Positions 26,707-35,489 are shown, counted from the stretch's first letter. The stretch is DNA of 64,000 bases from Alloscardovia criceti DSM 17774 (GCF_000376885.1 NZ_AQXR01000009.1:186001-250000), one strand, 5' to 3'. Numbers and translations are program-made. Notes: generated from the letters alone by a model not told the origin.

Positions 26707-28845
26707 ATGCTGTTTGGTAAGAATGCAGCTGCACATGCAGCATCTCAGCCAGGCGTTAAATTACGCAGATTTGCGCATCTGAAGTTAGGCACGAAACTCG
26801 CGGCTCTCTTTATCGCGCTTCTCATAGTTGTGGCAGTTTTTGCTCCACTTATTTCCCCGCATGGTCCTTTGGATATCACCGTCAGCTATCAAGCTCCATC
26901 CGCAGACCATCTCTTCGGTACGGATAACCTCGGTCGAGATGTGATGAGTCGCGTATTCTATGGTGCGCGTTACTCCTTGACCATTGGTATCGGCGCCATC
27001 GTCTTCGCTCTGGTACTCGGTGCCATCATCGGTGCTATTGCCGCCGTATCGCGACCATGGATTTCTGAAGTAATCATGCGTATCGTGGATATCTTCATGT
27101 CCGTCCCAGGTATTGCATTGGCTGCCGTATTTGTGACTATCCTCGGACAGTCCATGTTCGGCATTATTACAGCAATTGGTATCTTATATGTGCCACAGAT
27201 TACCCGCGTGGTGCGTGCAAATATCATCAGCGAATACGGCCAAGATTATGTTCGTGCAGTCATCGTTTCCGGTGCTCGCGCTCCGTGGATCTTGATTAAG
27301 CATGTGGCGCGAAATATCGCAGCTCCTGTCATGGTGTTTACCACCCTGTCTGTGGCAGACGCCATCGTGTTCGAAGCCTCCCTGTCCTTCATTAACTTGG
27401 GCTTCCCGGAGCCGACGCCTACGTGGGGTAATATCCTTTCCTCGGCAAAGCAAGGCGTTATCTTCGGATACTGGTGGCAAGCACTGTACCCAGGCTTGGC
27501 CATTATGATTACGGTTTTGTGCCTCAACATTTTGTCAGAAGGCATTACCGATGCTATCGTTTCCGCTCCAAGCGCTCCAATCGTGAAGAACGCCGTAGAT
27601 GCGGAGGCTGCACGCAAGGAAGATTTGCTGCTCGCAGACCCTGTAGCCGCTTACGCAGCTCAGCACGATTCCTTGGTGAAGTCTTTGGCTCAGCTCAAGG
27701 AAGCTGAAGCCAAGCGCACAGATCGCTTCGTGCCACGCGGACCTGAAACCGGTGAACCGGTCATCGAAGTCAAAGACCTCTGCATTTCCTTCCCTCGTCA
27801 CGGCGATGTGAACGTAGTCGATCACGTATCCTTCTACGTACGCCCAGGCGAAACAATGGGCTTAGTAGGCGAGTCCGGATGCGGTAAGTCCATCACATCC
27901 TTGGCCATTATGGGGTTGCTGGATAAGCGTGCAAAGATTTCCGGCGAAATCCTGTTTGACGGAAAGAACCTCGTAGGACTTGATCCTAAGGAACACAATG
28001 CGCTGCGTGGCAACGAAATCGCTATGATCTACCAAGATGCTTTGAGCTCGCTTAACCCATCTATGCTTATCAAGAACCAAATGGCTCAGCTCACCAAGCG
28101 CGGTGGTACCCGTACGGCGGAAGAGCTACTGGAACTTGTAGGCTTGGATCCAAAGCGTGTGCTGGAGTCCTATCCACACGAGCTCTCCGGCGGTCAGCGT
28201 CAGCGTGTACTCATCGCAATGGCATTGACGCGTGATCCAAAGCTCATCATCGCAGATGAGCCAACCACCGCTCTGGATGTGACCGTGCAGCGTCAGGTGA
28301 TTGATTTGCTCAATAGCTTGCGCGAGAAGCTCGGATTCGCCATGATTTTCGTCTCCCACGACTTGGCTTTGGTGGCTAAGGTAGCGCACAAGATTACCGT
28401 CATGTACGCCGGTCAGGTGGTGGAGCAAGGCTCTACCCAAGAGATCCTTACGGATCCTCGTCACGAGTACACGCGTGGATTGCTGGGCTCGGTGATTTCT
28501 ATCGAGGCAGGTCAAACGCCTCTGCACCAGGTACCGGGCACGGTGCCAAGTCCGAAGGACTTCCCAGAAGGCGATCGCTTCGCTCCTCGTTCCTCGCATC
28601 CATATGATGCCCTCGATGAGCACCCTGTCATGATTGAAATTCCAAACACGCATCACCGTTACGCAGTGCGTCCATCCCTTGCAGAGCTGGATGTGCACAA
28701 CGCACCCGCTGATAATCCAGGTGAAATGATTCATCTGATTGATCCATCGTTGAATACCGCATTTGATGATGTGCAAGCGGTACCGGGTGATACCTCAAAC
28801 GTCATCGTAACGGATGCATCCGCACAGGAGGCCGATAATGAATAA
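26707..28845 (+). CDS. nanD: Fused ABC permease (OppC) and ATPase (OppD) for sialic acid import
   Basis: This 712-residue fusion has an OppC/DppC-like permease at residues 1-300 (six helices; FGTDNLGRDVMSRVFYGARYS and the EAA loop EYGQDYVRAVIVSGA), a charged linker (about 300-345), and an OppD-like ATPase at about 350-640. The ATPase has Walker A GESGCGKS, signature LSGGQRQRV, Walker B LIIADEPTTALD and switch His in FVSHDLALV. The last 70 residues are acidic and have no clear domain. Fused OppC-OppD proteins occur in sialic-acid-type importers. Both ATP-site half motifs look complete. It overlaps the next ATPase gene by 8 bases. Confidence 0.9.
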   Translation: MLFGKNAAAHAASQPGVKLRRFAHLKLGTKLAALFIALLIVVAVFAPLISPHGPLDITVSYQAPSADHLFGTDNLGRDVMSRVFYGARYSLTIGIGAIVFALVLGAIIGAIAAVSRPWISEVIMRIVDIFMSVPGIALAAVFVTILGQSMFGIITAIGILYVPQITRVVRANIISEYGQDYVRAVIVSGARAPWILIKHVARNIAAPVMVFTTLSVADAIVFEASLSFINLGFPEPTPTWGNILSSAKQGVIFGYWWQALYPGLAIMITVLCLNILSEGITDAIVSAPSAPIVKNAVDAEAARKEDLLLADPVAAYAAQHDSLVKSLAQLKEAEAKRTDRFVPRGPETGEPVIEVKDLCISFPRHGDVNVVDHVSFYVRPGETMGLVGESGCGKSITSLAIMGLLDKRAKISGEILFDGKNLVGLDPKEHNALRGNEIAMIYQDALSSLNPSMLIKNQMAQLTKRGGTRTAEELLELVGLDPKRVLESYPHELSGGQRQRVLIAMALTRDPKLIIADEPTTALDVTVQRQVIDLLNSLREKLGFAMIFVSHDLALVAKVAHKITVMYAGQVVEQGSTQEILTDPRHEYTRGLLGSVISIEAGQTPLHQVPGTVPSPKDFPEGDRFAPRSSHPYDALDEHPVMIEIPNTHHRYAVRPSLAELDVHNAPADNPGEMIHLIDPSLNTAFDDVQAVPGDTSNVIVTDASAQEADNE

Positions 28846-29665
28846 CGAAATTCCGAATGCTCCAATTATCGAGCTTCAAGATATCAAGGTTATTTTCAAA
28901 ACGCGTACAGGCGGTATCTTCCACCCTAATATGGTGACGGCGGTCAACGGTGTAAGCCTCAAGCTCATGCCGGGTCAGACCATCGGCTTGGTAGGTGAGT
29001 CCGGATGTGGTAAGTCCACCACGGCGAATGTGCTCTGCGGATTGCAGCTGGCTACAGAAGGCAAAGTGCTTTTCAAGGGCGTAGATGTTACCAAACGTAC
29101 TGCGAACCAGCGTATGGATATTGGTCGCGTGGTTTCCGTGGTCTTCCAAGATCCTGCTACGGCTTTGAATGCGCGCATGAAAATCATCGATCAGCTCATC
29201 GATCCGCTGATTGTGCATCATTTGGGCACGAAGGAAAAGCGTACGCAAAGAGCTATGGAGCTCATCCGCATGGTGGGACTGCCAACGTCCGTATTGGATG
29301 CCTTGCCCGGGCAGCTTTCCGGCGGACAGCGCCAACGTGTAGCTATTGCGCGTGCCTTAAGCCTTGAGCCGGACGTCATCATTGCGGATGAACCAACCTC
29401 AGCTTTGGATGTGTCTGTGCGTGCGCAGATTCTGAACCTGTTGACGCGGCTCAAGGAAGAGCTCGGATTGGCCATGGTTTTCATTAGCCACGATATCCAA
29501 ACCGTGCGTTACGTGTCGGATGAAATTGTGGTGATGAATTCAGGCCAGATCGTGGAGCGCGGCGCTGCGAAGGATGTCTTCTTCCATCCTCAGCATCCGT
29601 ACACAAAGAAGCTCCTAGCGGCAGCTCCATCCTTGCTTCATCCAACAGAGGAGGAATGCGCATAA
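28838..29665 (+). CDS. nanF: ABC importer ATPase, OppF/DppF type (sialic acid)
   Basis: A 275-residue ATPase with Walker A GESGCGKST, Q-loop SVVFQDPATALNARM, signature LSGGQRQRVAIARAL, Walker B VIIADEPTSALD and H-switch FISHDIQTVRY. The C-terminus has QHPYTKKLLAAAPSL, the usual OppF end. I start it at ATG 28838 after ACAGGAGG, so it overlaps the end of the permease-ATPase fusion by 8 bases. It should pair with the ATPase domain of that fusion to power import. Unlike many OppF/DppF proteins, it has no obvious iron-sulphur cysteine cluster. Confidence 0.9.
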   Translation: MNNEIPNAPIIELQDIKVIFKTRTGGIFHPNMVTAVNGVSLKLMPGQTIGLVGESGCGKSTTANVLCGLQLATEGKVLFKGVDVTKRTANQRMDIGRVVSVVFQDPATALNARMKIIDQLIDPLIVHHLGTKEKRTQRAMELIRMVGLPTSVLDALPGQLSGGQRQRVAIARALSLEPDVIIADEPTSALDVSVRAQILNLLTRLKEELGLAMVFISHDIQTVRYVSDEIVVMNSGQIVERGAAKDVFFHPQHPYTKKLLAAAPSLLHPTEEECA

Positions 29666-29816
29666 CACCAAGGGCGTAAAACCCACCACCATAATCGTGC
29701 GGGTCTAACTCACACCTTATTCCACACATCTTTGAGGTGTGGTTAGGCTCGCCATACCCACAAATTGAGAAAAGCATTAACAATACTTTCAATTTCACGA
29801 GAGAAAAGGACAAGTC

Positions 29817-30785
29817 ATGGATTCTCGTTTCAGAGGAGTATTTCCTCCAGTAGTAACCGCTTTAACCGCAGAAGGTGAGCTCGATGAAGAGTCTTTTGCG
29901 CGCAGTATCAACCGCATGATTGATGCAGGTGTCAATGGTCTGTTTGTGCTCGGCTCTTCCGGCGAGGTTGCTTTCAGTACTGATGAGCGTCGTCGCGAAA
30001 TCATCGAAGCAGCTGTGCGCATTATCGATCACCGCGTACCTCTTCTTGTAGGCTGCATCGATACGGAATCAAAGCGCGTTATCGAGCATGCGAAGGTGGC
30101 TCGCGACCTCGGTGCAGATGCCATCGTAGCTACGGCTCCTTTCTACGCCTTGGGAGGCCAGGCAGAAATCGAACGCCACTTCCGTCTCATCCATGAAGCC
30201 GTGGATTTGCCGCTCTTCGCCTATGACATCCCGGTGTGTGTACACACAAAGTTGCAAGCAGACCTGCTCATCCGTCTCGGACTAGATGGTGTGCTAACCG
30301 GTGTGAAGGATTCCTCTAATGATGACGTATCCTTCCGCTTCTTGGTGGACAAGAATAAGAAGGCGGGTCACCCGTTGAATTTGCTCACCGGCCAGGAAGT
30401 GGTAGTGGATGGCGCGTATATGGCGGGCGCGGATGGTTCGGTGCCAGGACTTGCCAATGTGGAGGCCACAGGATATGTGCGCATGTGGAAGGCTTACGAA
30501 GCCGGTGATTGGCAGACCGTGCGCAAAGAGCAGGATGTACTGGCTGACTTGATGCGCGTCGTGCTCGTGTCGGAAGGCGTGCAAGGATATGCAGGAGGCG
30601 TAGGTGCTTTCAAGACCGCCATGGCTTTGCTGGGTGTATTTGCCACAAATCAAATGCCTGAGCCGGTACTTCCACTTCAAGGCGAAAATGTGAAGCGCGT
30701 AGAGCAGGTGCTGCGAGAAGTTGGGTTGGAGCCAACGGTTTCCGCAGAAGCCGTCAGCGAAAGCGCTACTATTCGCGCTTTGTAA
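29817..30785 (+). CDS. nanA: N-acetylneuraminate lyase (DHDPS/NAL family)
   Basis: The protein is a TIM-barrel class I aldolase that splits N-acetylneuraminate into pyruvate and N-acetylmannosamine. The carboxylate-binding GSSGE (46-50), catalytic Tyr136 in AYDIPV and the Schiff-base Lys164 in GVKDSSND are present. The family also includes dihydrodipicolinate synthase; placement between the importer and nagB, with nanK and nanE nearby, decides for the lyase. Length 322, slightly long for the family because of a C-terminal extension. The 151-base gap before it holds a small CCACAC/GTGTGG hairpin (29722-29742); I see no separate promoter. Confidence 0.87.
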   Translation: MDSRFRGVFPPVVTALTAEGELDEESFARSINRMIDAGVNGLFVLGSSGEVAFSTDERRREIIEAAVRIIDHRVPLLVGCIDTESKRVIEHAKVARDLGADAIVATAPFYALGGQAEIERHFRLIHEAVDLPLFAYDIPVCVHTKLQADLLIRLGLDGVLTGVKDSSNDDVSFRFLVDKNKKAGHPLNLLTGQEVVVDGAYMAGADGSVPGLANVEATGYVRMWKAYEAGDWQTVRKEQDVLADLMRVVLVSEGVQGYAGGVGAFKTAMALLGVFATNQMPEPVLPLQGENVKRVEQVLREVGLEPTVSAEAVSESATIRAL

Positions 30786-30792
30786 AACACAT

Positions 30793-30826
30793 GAGCCGGC
30801 ACCTCGCCATGAAGAGATGCCGGCTC
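30793..30826 (+). terminator. Hairpin between nanA and nagB
   Basis: GAGCCGGCA (30793-30801) pairs with TGCCGGCTC (30818-30826), seven bases after the nanA stop. A weak T-run follows; it may be a partial terminator or processing site. Confidence 0.6.
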
Positions 30827-30865
30827 TTATGAATTATCTCAGTTTATGCATATTGAGGAGAAACA

Positions 30866-31654
30866 ATGGCAGAAGTACTGATCGTAAAAACACAAGAAGA
30901 AGCAGGCGAAATCTATGCTCAGGCCGTGGGCGAAGCTATCAAGGCTAATCCGCAATTAGTGCTTGGACTGGCCACGGGTTCCACACCTCTTGCAGCATAT
31001 AAAGCACTTGCGCGCAAGGTAAAAGCAGAGGGAATCGACGTTTCGCGTGTGCAGGGCTTTGCGCTCGATGAGTATGCAGGTTTGGATCCTGCACATCCGG
31101 AGTCCTACCACAGCGTCATCCATCGTGAGGTGGTAGAGCCTGTGGGGTTGAATCCTCAGCTGATCCACGTGCCAAACGGCGCCGCCGAAACGCTACCTCA
31201 TGCAGGAGCGGACTATGATGCGGCCATTGAAGCGGCCGGCGGCGTGGATATTCAAATCCTGGGAATTGGCACAGATGGTCATATTGGTTTTAACGAACCC
31301 GGTAGTTCCTTGGCCTCTCCAACGCGCATGAAGACACTAACGCAGCAGACGCGCGAGGACAATGCACGATTCTTCGATAATGACCTTGAACAAGTGCCTA
31401 CGCACTGCATTACTCAAGGTGTGGGCACTATTATGAAGGCACGTCACCTCGTGCTGCTCGCCTTTGGTGAGGCTAAGGCGGATGCCGTAGCGGCCAGCAT
31501 CGAGGGACCAGTTTCTGCCATGTGCCCAGCTTCTGCCTTGCAAATGCATCCTCACGCTACTTTCATCGTGGATGAGGCAGCTGCGAGCAAGCTCAAGCTC
31601 GCGGATTACTACAAGTGGGTAGCTGCAAACAAGCCTGAATGGCAGAAGCTCTAA
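30866..31654 (+). CDS. nagB: Glucosamine-6-phosphate deaminase
   Basis: This enzyme converts glucosamine-6-phosphate to fructose-6-phosphate and ammonia, the last step of sialic acid breakdown. The phosphate loop ATGSTP (36-41), FALDEYAGL with the catalytic Asp68, and GTDGHIGFNEPGSS (135-148) are intact. Its 262 residues fit the family. AGGAG sits nine bases before the ATG. The preceding step, N-acetylglucosamine-6-phosphate deacetylation by NagA, has no gene in this window and must be encoded elsewhere. Confidence 0.93.
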   Translation: MAEVLIVKTQEEAGEIYAQAVGEAIKANPQLVLGLATGSTPLAAYKALARKVKAEGIDVSRVQGFALDEYAGLDPAHPESYHSVIHREVVEPVGLNPQLIHVPNGAAETLPHAGADYDAAIEAAGGVDIQILGIGTDGHIGFNEPGSSLASPTRMKTLTQQTREDNARFFDNDLEQVPTHCITQGVGTIMKARHLVLLAFGEAKADAVAASIEGPVSAMCPASALQMHPHATFIVDEAAASKLKLADYYKWVAANKPEWQKL

Positions 31655-31734
31655 ATTTCTATTTTCTCAACTGTGTGGCAGGCGCGTACCCACCTGCCAC
31701 CATGCGTATGGAGTAGCAATTCGTCTAGCGTAAT

Positions 31735-31770
31735 CGTGGGTCTTTCCTCTGATTGAGAGAAAGGCCCACG
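31735..31770. terminator. Hairpin between convergent nagB and nanR (first)
   Basis: CGTGGGTCTTTC (31735-31746) pairs with GAAAGGCCCACG (31759-31770) with one G-T pair. It lies 80 bases after nagB and is in place to end that transcript. Confidence 0.65.
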
Positions 31771-31790
31771 AAGTTATGTGAGCGCACATA

Positions 31791-31826
31791 CACATATGCC
31801 CGAGCCGTAAAGCTCGGGCATATGTG
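31791..31826. terminator. Hairpin between convergent nagB and nanR (second)
   Basis: Fifteen-base perfect arms CACATATGCCCGAGC (31791-31805) and GCTCGGGCATATGTG (31812-31826) with a six-base loop. It lies 19 bases past the nanR stop and probably ends nanR transcription. Confidence 0.7.
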
Positions 31827-31845
31827 CGCAGAGGGGAGATAAAGA

Positions 31846-32637
31846 TTAGCTCATACGCTTGTGGATGATGTACTCGATGGGCTGATAATGCGAATCCACA
31901 GCTTCGAGGTAGCGCATAATATCGCCACTCAAAATGCTTTCCAGCATATCCACATGAGACTGTGCGGAATGCATAAGATCCGTGGAAATATCTGCGTTTA
32001 GAGCCGGCACTACGGCCATATGCACCAGCCAGAGGCTGCTCATTAATTGTTTCGCAATGGCGTTATCCACCGGCTTCATTAGCCCTTGATGGAAGGAAAT
32101 ATCCTCATCAAGGAAGGTTTCACCATCCTGCGCTTTAGCAATCATGGACTGTGTTAAGTCGCGCAGATGAGCAATATCCGACTCCGGCAGCTTCTGCACT
32201 TCCTGCACCACCTGACGAGCCATGCCTTGGTCGAGAATCTTCCGCATCTCTATGACATCGCGCAGATTTTTATAACTATTTCCTTGAGGAATCATCGCAC
32301 GGAAGGATAGCGCCTCCACCAGCGGGTCCAAGGAGAGCGAGCCGACAAAGGTACCCTTGCCGTGTACAACGCTGACAATATCGAGAGCCTCTAGCTTACG
32401 TAAGGCTTCTCGCACGGAGGAGCGTGCAGATTTAAGATGCGTGCACAATTCCGACTCCGTAGGCAGCGGATCGCCGGGTTGGAGCCCTTCGTGGATGATA
32501 TAGGATTTGATAGCATCCATCGTAATATCTACACGACGTCGCGTAGACGAAGGCTCCGTAAATTGCGCATTTAACGACTCTCTGAGCCCAATAACGTTAA
32601 TAGCATCGTTTGGGCCGCCATCCTGAGGTACGACCAT
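31846..32637 (-). CDS. nanR: GntR-family (FadR/FCD subfamily) transcriptional regulator of the nan genes
   Basis: The winged helix-turn-helix (about residues 38-105) has LQPGDPLPTESELCTHLKSARSSVREALRKLEALDIVSVVHGKGTFV, typical of GntR. The C-terminal FCD ligand domain (about 120-255) follows, with the metal/ligand residues spread over DEDISFHQGLM and HVDMLESILSGD. NanR-type repressors release DNA when sialic acid or a catabolite binds. The gene is divergent from the DUF4862-nanK-nanE operon and convergent with nagB. A -10-like TATAAT lies upstream (32695-32700, minus strand). The shared 12-base word at 32741-32752 and in the nanB promoter is its likely operator. Confidence 0.88.
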   Translation of the reverse strand: MVVPQDGGPNDAINVIGLRESLNAQFTEPSSTRRRVDITMDAIKSYIIHEGLQPGDPLPTESELCTHLKSARSSVREALRKLEALDIVSVVHGKGTFVGSLSLDPLVEALSFRAMIPQGNSYKNLRDVIEMRKILDQGMARQVVQEVQKLPESDIAHLRDLTQSMIAKAQDGETFLDEDISFHQGLMKPVDNAIAKQLMSSLWLVHMAVVPALNADISTDLMHSAQSHVDMLESILSGDIMRYLEAVDSHYQPIEYIIHKRMS

Positions 32638-32694
32638 GGTGAATCCTTTACTCCGTTTCGTATCACTGCCATAGTGAACTGCGAATTACTAAAA

Positions 32695-32767
32695 ATTATA
32701 TAGAAACAAAAGCTCTTATGAAGAATAATATCGCAATATCAGACATCAGACAAATTTATGTTATACT
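32695..32767. promoter_or_regulatory. Divergent nanR / DUF4862-nanK-nanE promoter region with operator
   Basis: Minus-strand TATAAT (32695-32700) serves nanR and plus-strand TATACT (32762-32767) serves the DUF4862 operon. AGACATCAGACA (32741-32752) is the reverse complement of the word in the nanB promoter and lies 9 bases upstream of the plus-strand -10, where it would cover the -35. The plus-strand -35 is poor. Confidence 0.65.
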
Positions 32768-32821
32768 ATGACTAGCACCGATGGGGTGATTATCATGCTT
32801 TAACACGAAGGAGTGTTTTTC

Positions 32822-33751
32822 ATGGCTGATATAACAACTGTGGCCGGCGTATACGCCTCTCAGCCAGCAGATACAGAGGGCAGAGAAGCCTATTATGCGT
32901 TGCTTGCGGGCGAAGATTGGATCGATGGGGCAGAAATTCCATTTCCGGGAGAGCTGGCGGATGCGGAAATTCGCCGGTGGCTGGCTCAACATCTGCCAGA
33001 AAACTGGCATAACAATAACATCACTTTAATTCCAGGAACTATGCAAAGTCTGGGCAAGAATCCAGATTTTGGCTTGGCTAGCCCAGTAAAAGAAGGTCGT
33101 CAGGCCGCGCTCGATCACTTGAAAACGATGCGGGATGCCTTAGAAGATTTCGTTGCGTTACGTGGTAGTGAAGACGTTCGTTATGTACAAATTCACACAG
33201 CGCCGAAGGCCCACGCCGATGCAGACTCCATGCGACTAAGCCTGAATGATATTTTGAGTTGGAATTGGAGCGGTGCGCATTTAGTTGTGGAACACTGTGA
33301 CAAATTCATCGAAGGGCAGCCTGCGGAAAAGGGATTTCTAGATATCGAAGAAGAAATAGCGCTGGCCCATGAGTTTGGCATCGGACTTACCATTAATTGG
33401 GGCCGTTCTGTAGTCGAAGGTCGTAGCGCTTTACGAGCTAATCAGCATATTGCACGTTGCGTCGAAGAGGATGTGCTTACGGGACTGATGTTTTCCGGCG
33501 CTGGTCCTGAAGCCACTCAGTACGGATATGAGTGGATTGATGGGCATCTGCCTTTGAGCAGTGATGAGCCGGCAAGTCTGATGACGCCGGAACTCGTGGC
33601 AGAAGGCTACGAAATCGCCTCCCAAAGCTTCCGCTGGGTGAGGTCAGGTTATGTGGGCGTCAAGGTCTGTGTGCCGGCCAATGCAGATTTACAGACACGT
33701 TTGAGCTATATGAAGAATGTTTACGAGGCGATTCATGGCACAAAAAACTAA
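32822..33751 (+). CDS. DUF4862 protein, possible TIM-barrel sugar isomerase/epimerase
   Basis: The 309-residue soluble protein begins at ATG 32822 (AAGGAG eight bases before). Its sequence, with conserved polar patches on predicted strand ends (TLIPGTM, YVQIHTAPKA, LVVEHCDKF, IGLTINWGRS, GLMFSGAGPE), reads like a xylose-isomerase-type TIM barrel. I match it to the DUF4862 family, which occurs in actinobacterial sialic acid clusters and has no assigned reaction. It is the first gene of an operon with nanK and nanE, and overlaps nanK by 17 bases. A role in handling sialic acid anomers, modified sialic acids or ManNAc is plausible but unproven. Confidence 0.75.
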   Translation: MADITTVAGVYASQPADTEGREAYYALLAGEDWIDGAEIPFPGELADAEIRRWLAQHLPENWHNNNITLIPGTMQSLGKNPDFGLASPVKEGRQAALDHLKTMRDALEDFVALRGSEDVRYVQIHTAPKAHADADSMRLSLNDILSWNWSGAHLVVEHCDKFIEGQPAEKGFLDIEEEIALAHEFGIGLTINWGRSVVEGRSALRANQHIARCVEEDVLTGLMFSGAGPEATQYGYEWIDGHLPLSSDEPASLMTPELVAEGYEIASQSFRWVRSGYVGVKVCVPANADLQTRLSYMKNVYEAIHGTKN

Positions 33752-34724
33752 TAGTACGCATACGTATATTGCCGTAGATATTGGAGGCACGAAGGTTGCC
33801 AGCGGTTTCGTTTCCTTAACCGGTCATGAATTTGAGGTTACCGGTCATATGCGCATTCCTACTCAGGCCTCCTTGGGCGGATCTGATGTGCTGCGCCGCA
33901 TTGTGGAGCTCGTAGAACGCCAATACAGTGAAGCGCAGAAGCAGGGACTGAGCATTGATGGTATCGGTATAGGCAGCGCCGGCGTGGTCGATAGCGCACA
34001 GGGCAGGATTACTTCCGCTACGGATCTCATGCCCGGATGGGCGGGGCAGCATGTGGCTGAGGCGCTGGGCGCAAGTGACACCGTGGGGCAATTACCGGTG
34101 TATATGGTCGGCGATGTGGGCGCACACGGTTTAGGTGAGGCTTTGCATGGCGCGGGAGCCGGATACACATCGGTGCTCTCCATCAGCATTGGCACGGGCA
34201 TTGGTGGCGCGTATATTTCCGATGGTCAGCTGATGACAGGTGCGCATGGCGTGGCCGGTCATGCAGGACACATCCCCCATGGTTTGGGCACGGGGGTGCG
34301 TTGCTCCTGCGGAACTACCTCAGGGCATATAGAGCCGGTGGCTTCAGGCACCGGTTTGGGCACCTTATACAATTTGCGCCGCGAGCAGGCGGGTCAGGAA
34401 GATTTCGTGAGCAATGGTGCCGAAGTGGTGGATCGCATGAATCATGGCGATGAATTCGCGCATATGATTGTGAAAACCTCCGCCACGGCACTGGGCGAGT
34501 GCATTGGCGGCATGGCAAATCTTTTAGATCCGTCCATCATCATTTTGTCCGGATCCGTGGTGAACGCGGGCGAAGTGTGGTGGGAGGGCCTGCGTACAGG
34601 CTATGCCAATTCCGCTTTGGTGCCGGTCAAGCAAACGCCGCTGGTGCAAGGCGTCTTGGGCGATGATGCCCCATTGGTGGGCGCCGCGAGTGCCGTGCAC
34701 CGTCATATTTTTCATGAGAATTAA
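33735..34724 (+). CDS. nanK: ROK-family kinase, predicted N-acetylmannosamine kinase
   Basis: ROK kinases phosphorylate free sugars. The ATP loop VDIGGTK (14-20), the catalytic-Asp region VGDVGAHGLGEA (GDVGAHG in place of the usual N-D-A) and SIGTGIGG are present. The ROK zinc motif, usually CxCGxxGCxE, here reads CSCGTTSGHIE, so the third cysteine is absent. Starting at ATG 33735 it overlaps the DUF4862 gene by 17 bases; GAGG lies seven bases upstream. With nanE next it should make N-acetylmannosamine-6-phosphate. A glucokinase-like activity cannot be excluded from sequence alone. Confidence 0.82.
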   Translation: MAQKTNSTHTYIAVDIGGTKVASGFVSLTGHEFEVTGHMRIPTQASLGGSDVLRRIVELVERQYSEAQKQGLSIDGIGIGSAGVVDSAQGRITSATDLMPGWAGQHVAEALGASDTVGQLPVYMVGDVGAHGLGEALHGAGAGYTSVLSISIGTGIGGAYISDGQLMTGAHGVAGHAGHIPHGLGTGVRCSCGTTSGHIEPVASGTGLGTLYNLRREQAGQEDFVSNGAEVVDRMNHGDEFAHMIVKTSATALGECIGGMANLLDPSIIILSGSVVNAGEVWWEGLRTGYANSALVPVKQTPLVQGVLGDDAPLVGAASAVHRHIFHEN

Positions 34725-34743
34725 AGCATTGTAAGGAGTAAAG

Positions 34744-35415
34744 ATGGTACATCCTATTGCGGAAAAGCTTAAGGGTGGATTGGTGGTCAGCTGCCAAGCG
34801 TATCCAGGCGAACCACTGCGCCACCCAGAAACCATGGCTCAGATGGCACAGGCCGCCGTGTTGGGCGGAGCTATAGGCATCCGTTGCCAAGGATTGGCAG
34901 ATATTAGCGCGATAAAAGGTCAGGTTGATGTGCCGGTAATCGGCATTTGGAAGGACGGACACGAAGGCGTGTTCATCACACCAACCTTGCGTCACGCCCG
35001 CTGCTGCATGGCTGCCGGCGCGGATATTATCGCCTTGGATGCGACGCGTCGTCCCCGTCCGGATGGCTTAACCTATGCACAAACCGTGGCCGCCCTGCAC
35101 GATGAAGGTGCAGTCGTCATGGCGGACTGTGGAAGCTTCGACGATGCGCGCATGGCCGTGGATGCCGGTTCCGATATCATCTCTACGACTCTCAGTGGCT
35201 ATACGGGCGAGCGCGAAAAGACGGATGGTCCTGATTTTGAGTTGCTGGGTCAGATGATTGAGGCTTTTCCGGATGTGCCGGTGCTGTGTGAGGGGCGTAT
35301 TCATACGCCGGATCAGTTGGCTCAGGTGATGCAAATGGGTGCGTGGTGTGCTGTGGTGGGTACGGCTATTACGCATCCGACGACGATTACGTCGTGGTTT
35401 GCGCAGAAGATTTAG
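34744..35415 (+). CDS. nanE: N-acetylmannosamine-6-phosphate 2-epimerase
   Basis: This TIM-barrel enzyme converts ManNAc-6-P to GlcNAc-6-P. The N-terminal GGLVVSCQAYPGEPLR, catalytic-lysine segment PVIGIWKDG, substrate loop IALDATRRPRPDG and the acidic LCEGRIHTP are the family marks. Length 223 is normal. It ends the DUF4862-nanK-nanE operon, 19 bases after nanK, and is followed by a strong terminator. Confidence 0.92.
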   Translation: MVHPIAEKLKGGLVVSCQAYPGEPLRHPETMAQMAQAAVLGGAIGIRCQGLADISAIKGQVDVPVIGIWKDGHEGVFITPTLRHARCCMAAGADIIALDATRRPRPDGLTYAQTVAALHDEGAVVMADCGSFDDARMAVDAGSDIISTTLSGYTGEREKTDGPDFELLGQMIEAFPDVPVLCEGRIHTPDQLAQVMQMGAWCAVVGTAITHPTTITSWFAQKI

Positions 35416-35441
35416 AGACTTCATTTTCTCTCCCTCCACTA

Positions 35442-35485
35442 AGGGGTGTGGTCATTCTTAGGAGTGACCACACCCCTGTTTTTTT
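35442..35485 (+). terminator. Rho-independent terminator after nanE
   Basis: AGGGGTGTGGTCA (35442-35454) pairs with TGACCACACCCCT (35465-35477), followed by GTTTTTTT. A textbook terminator that closes the nan region. Confidence 0.93.
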
Positions 35486-35489
35486 GGGT

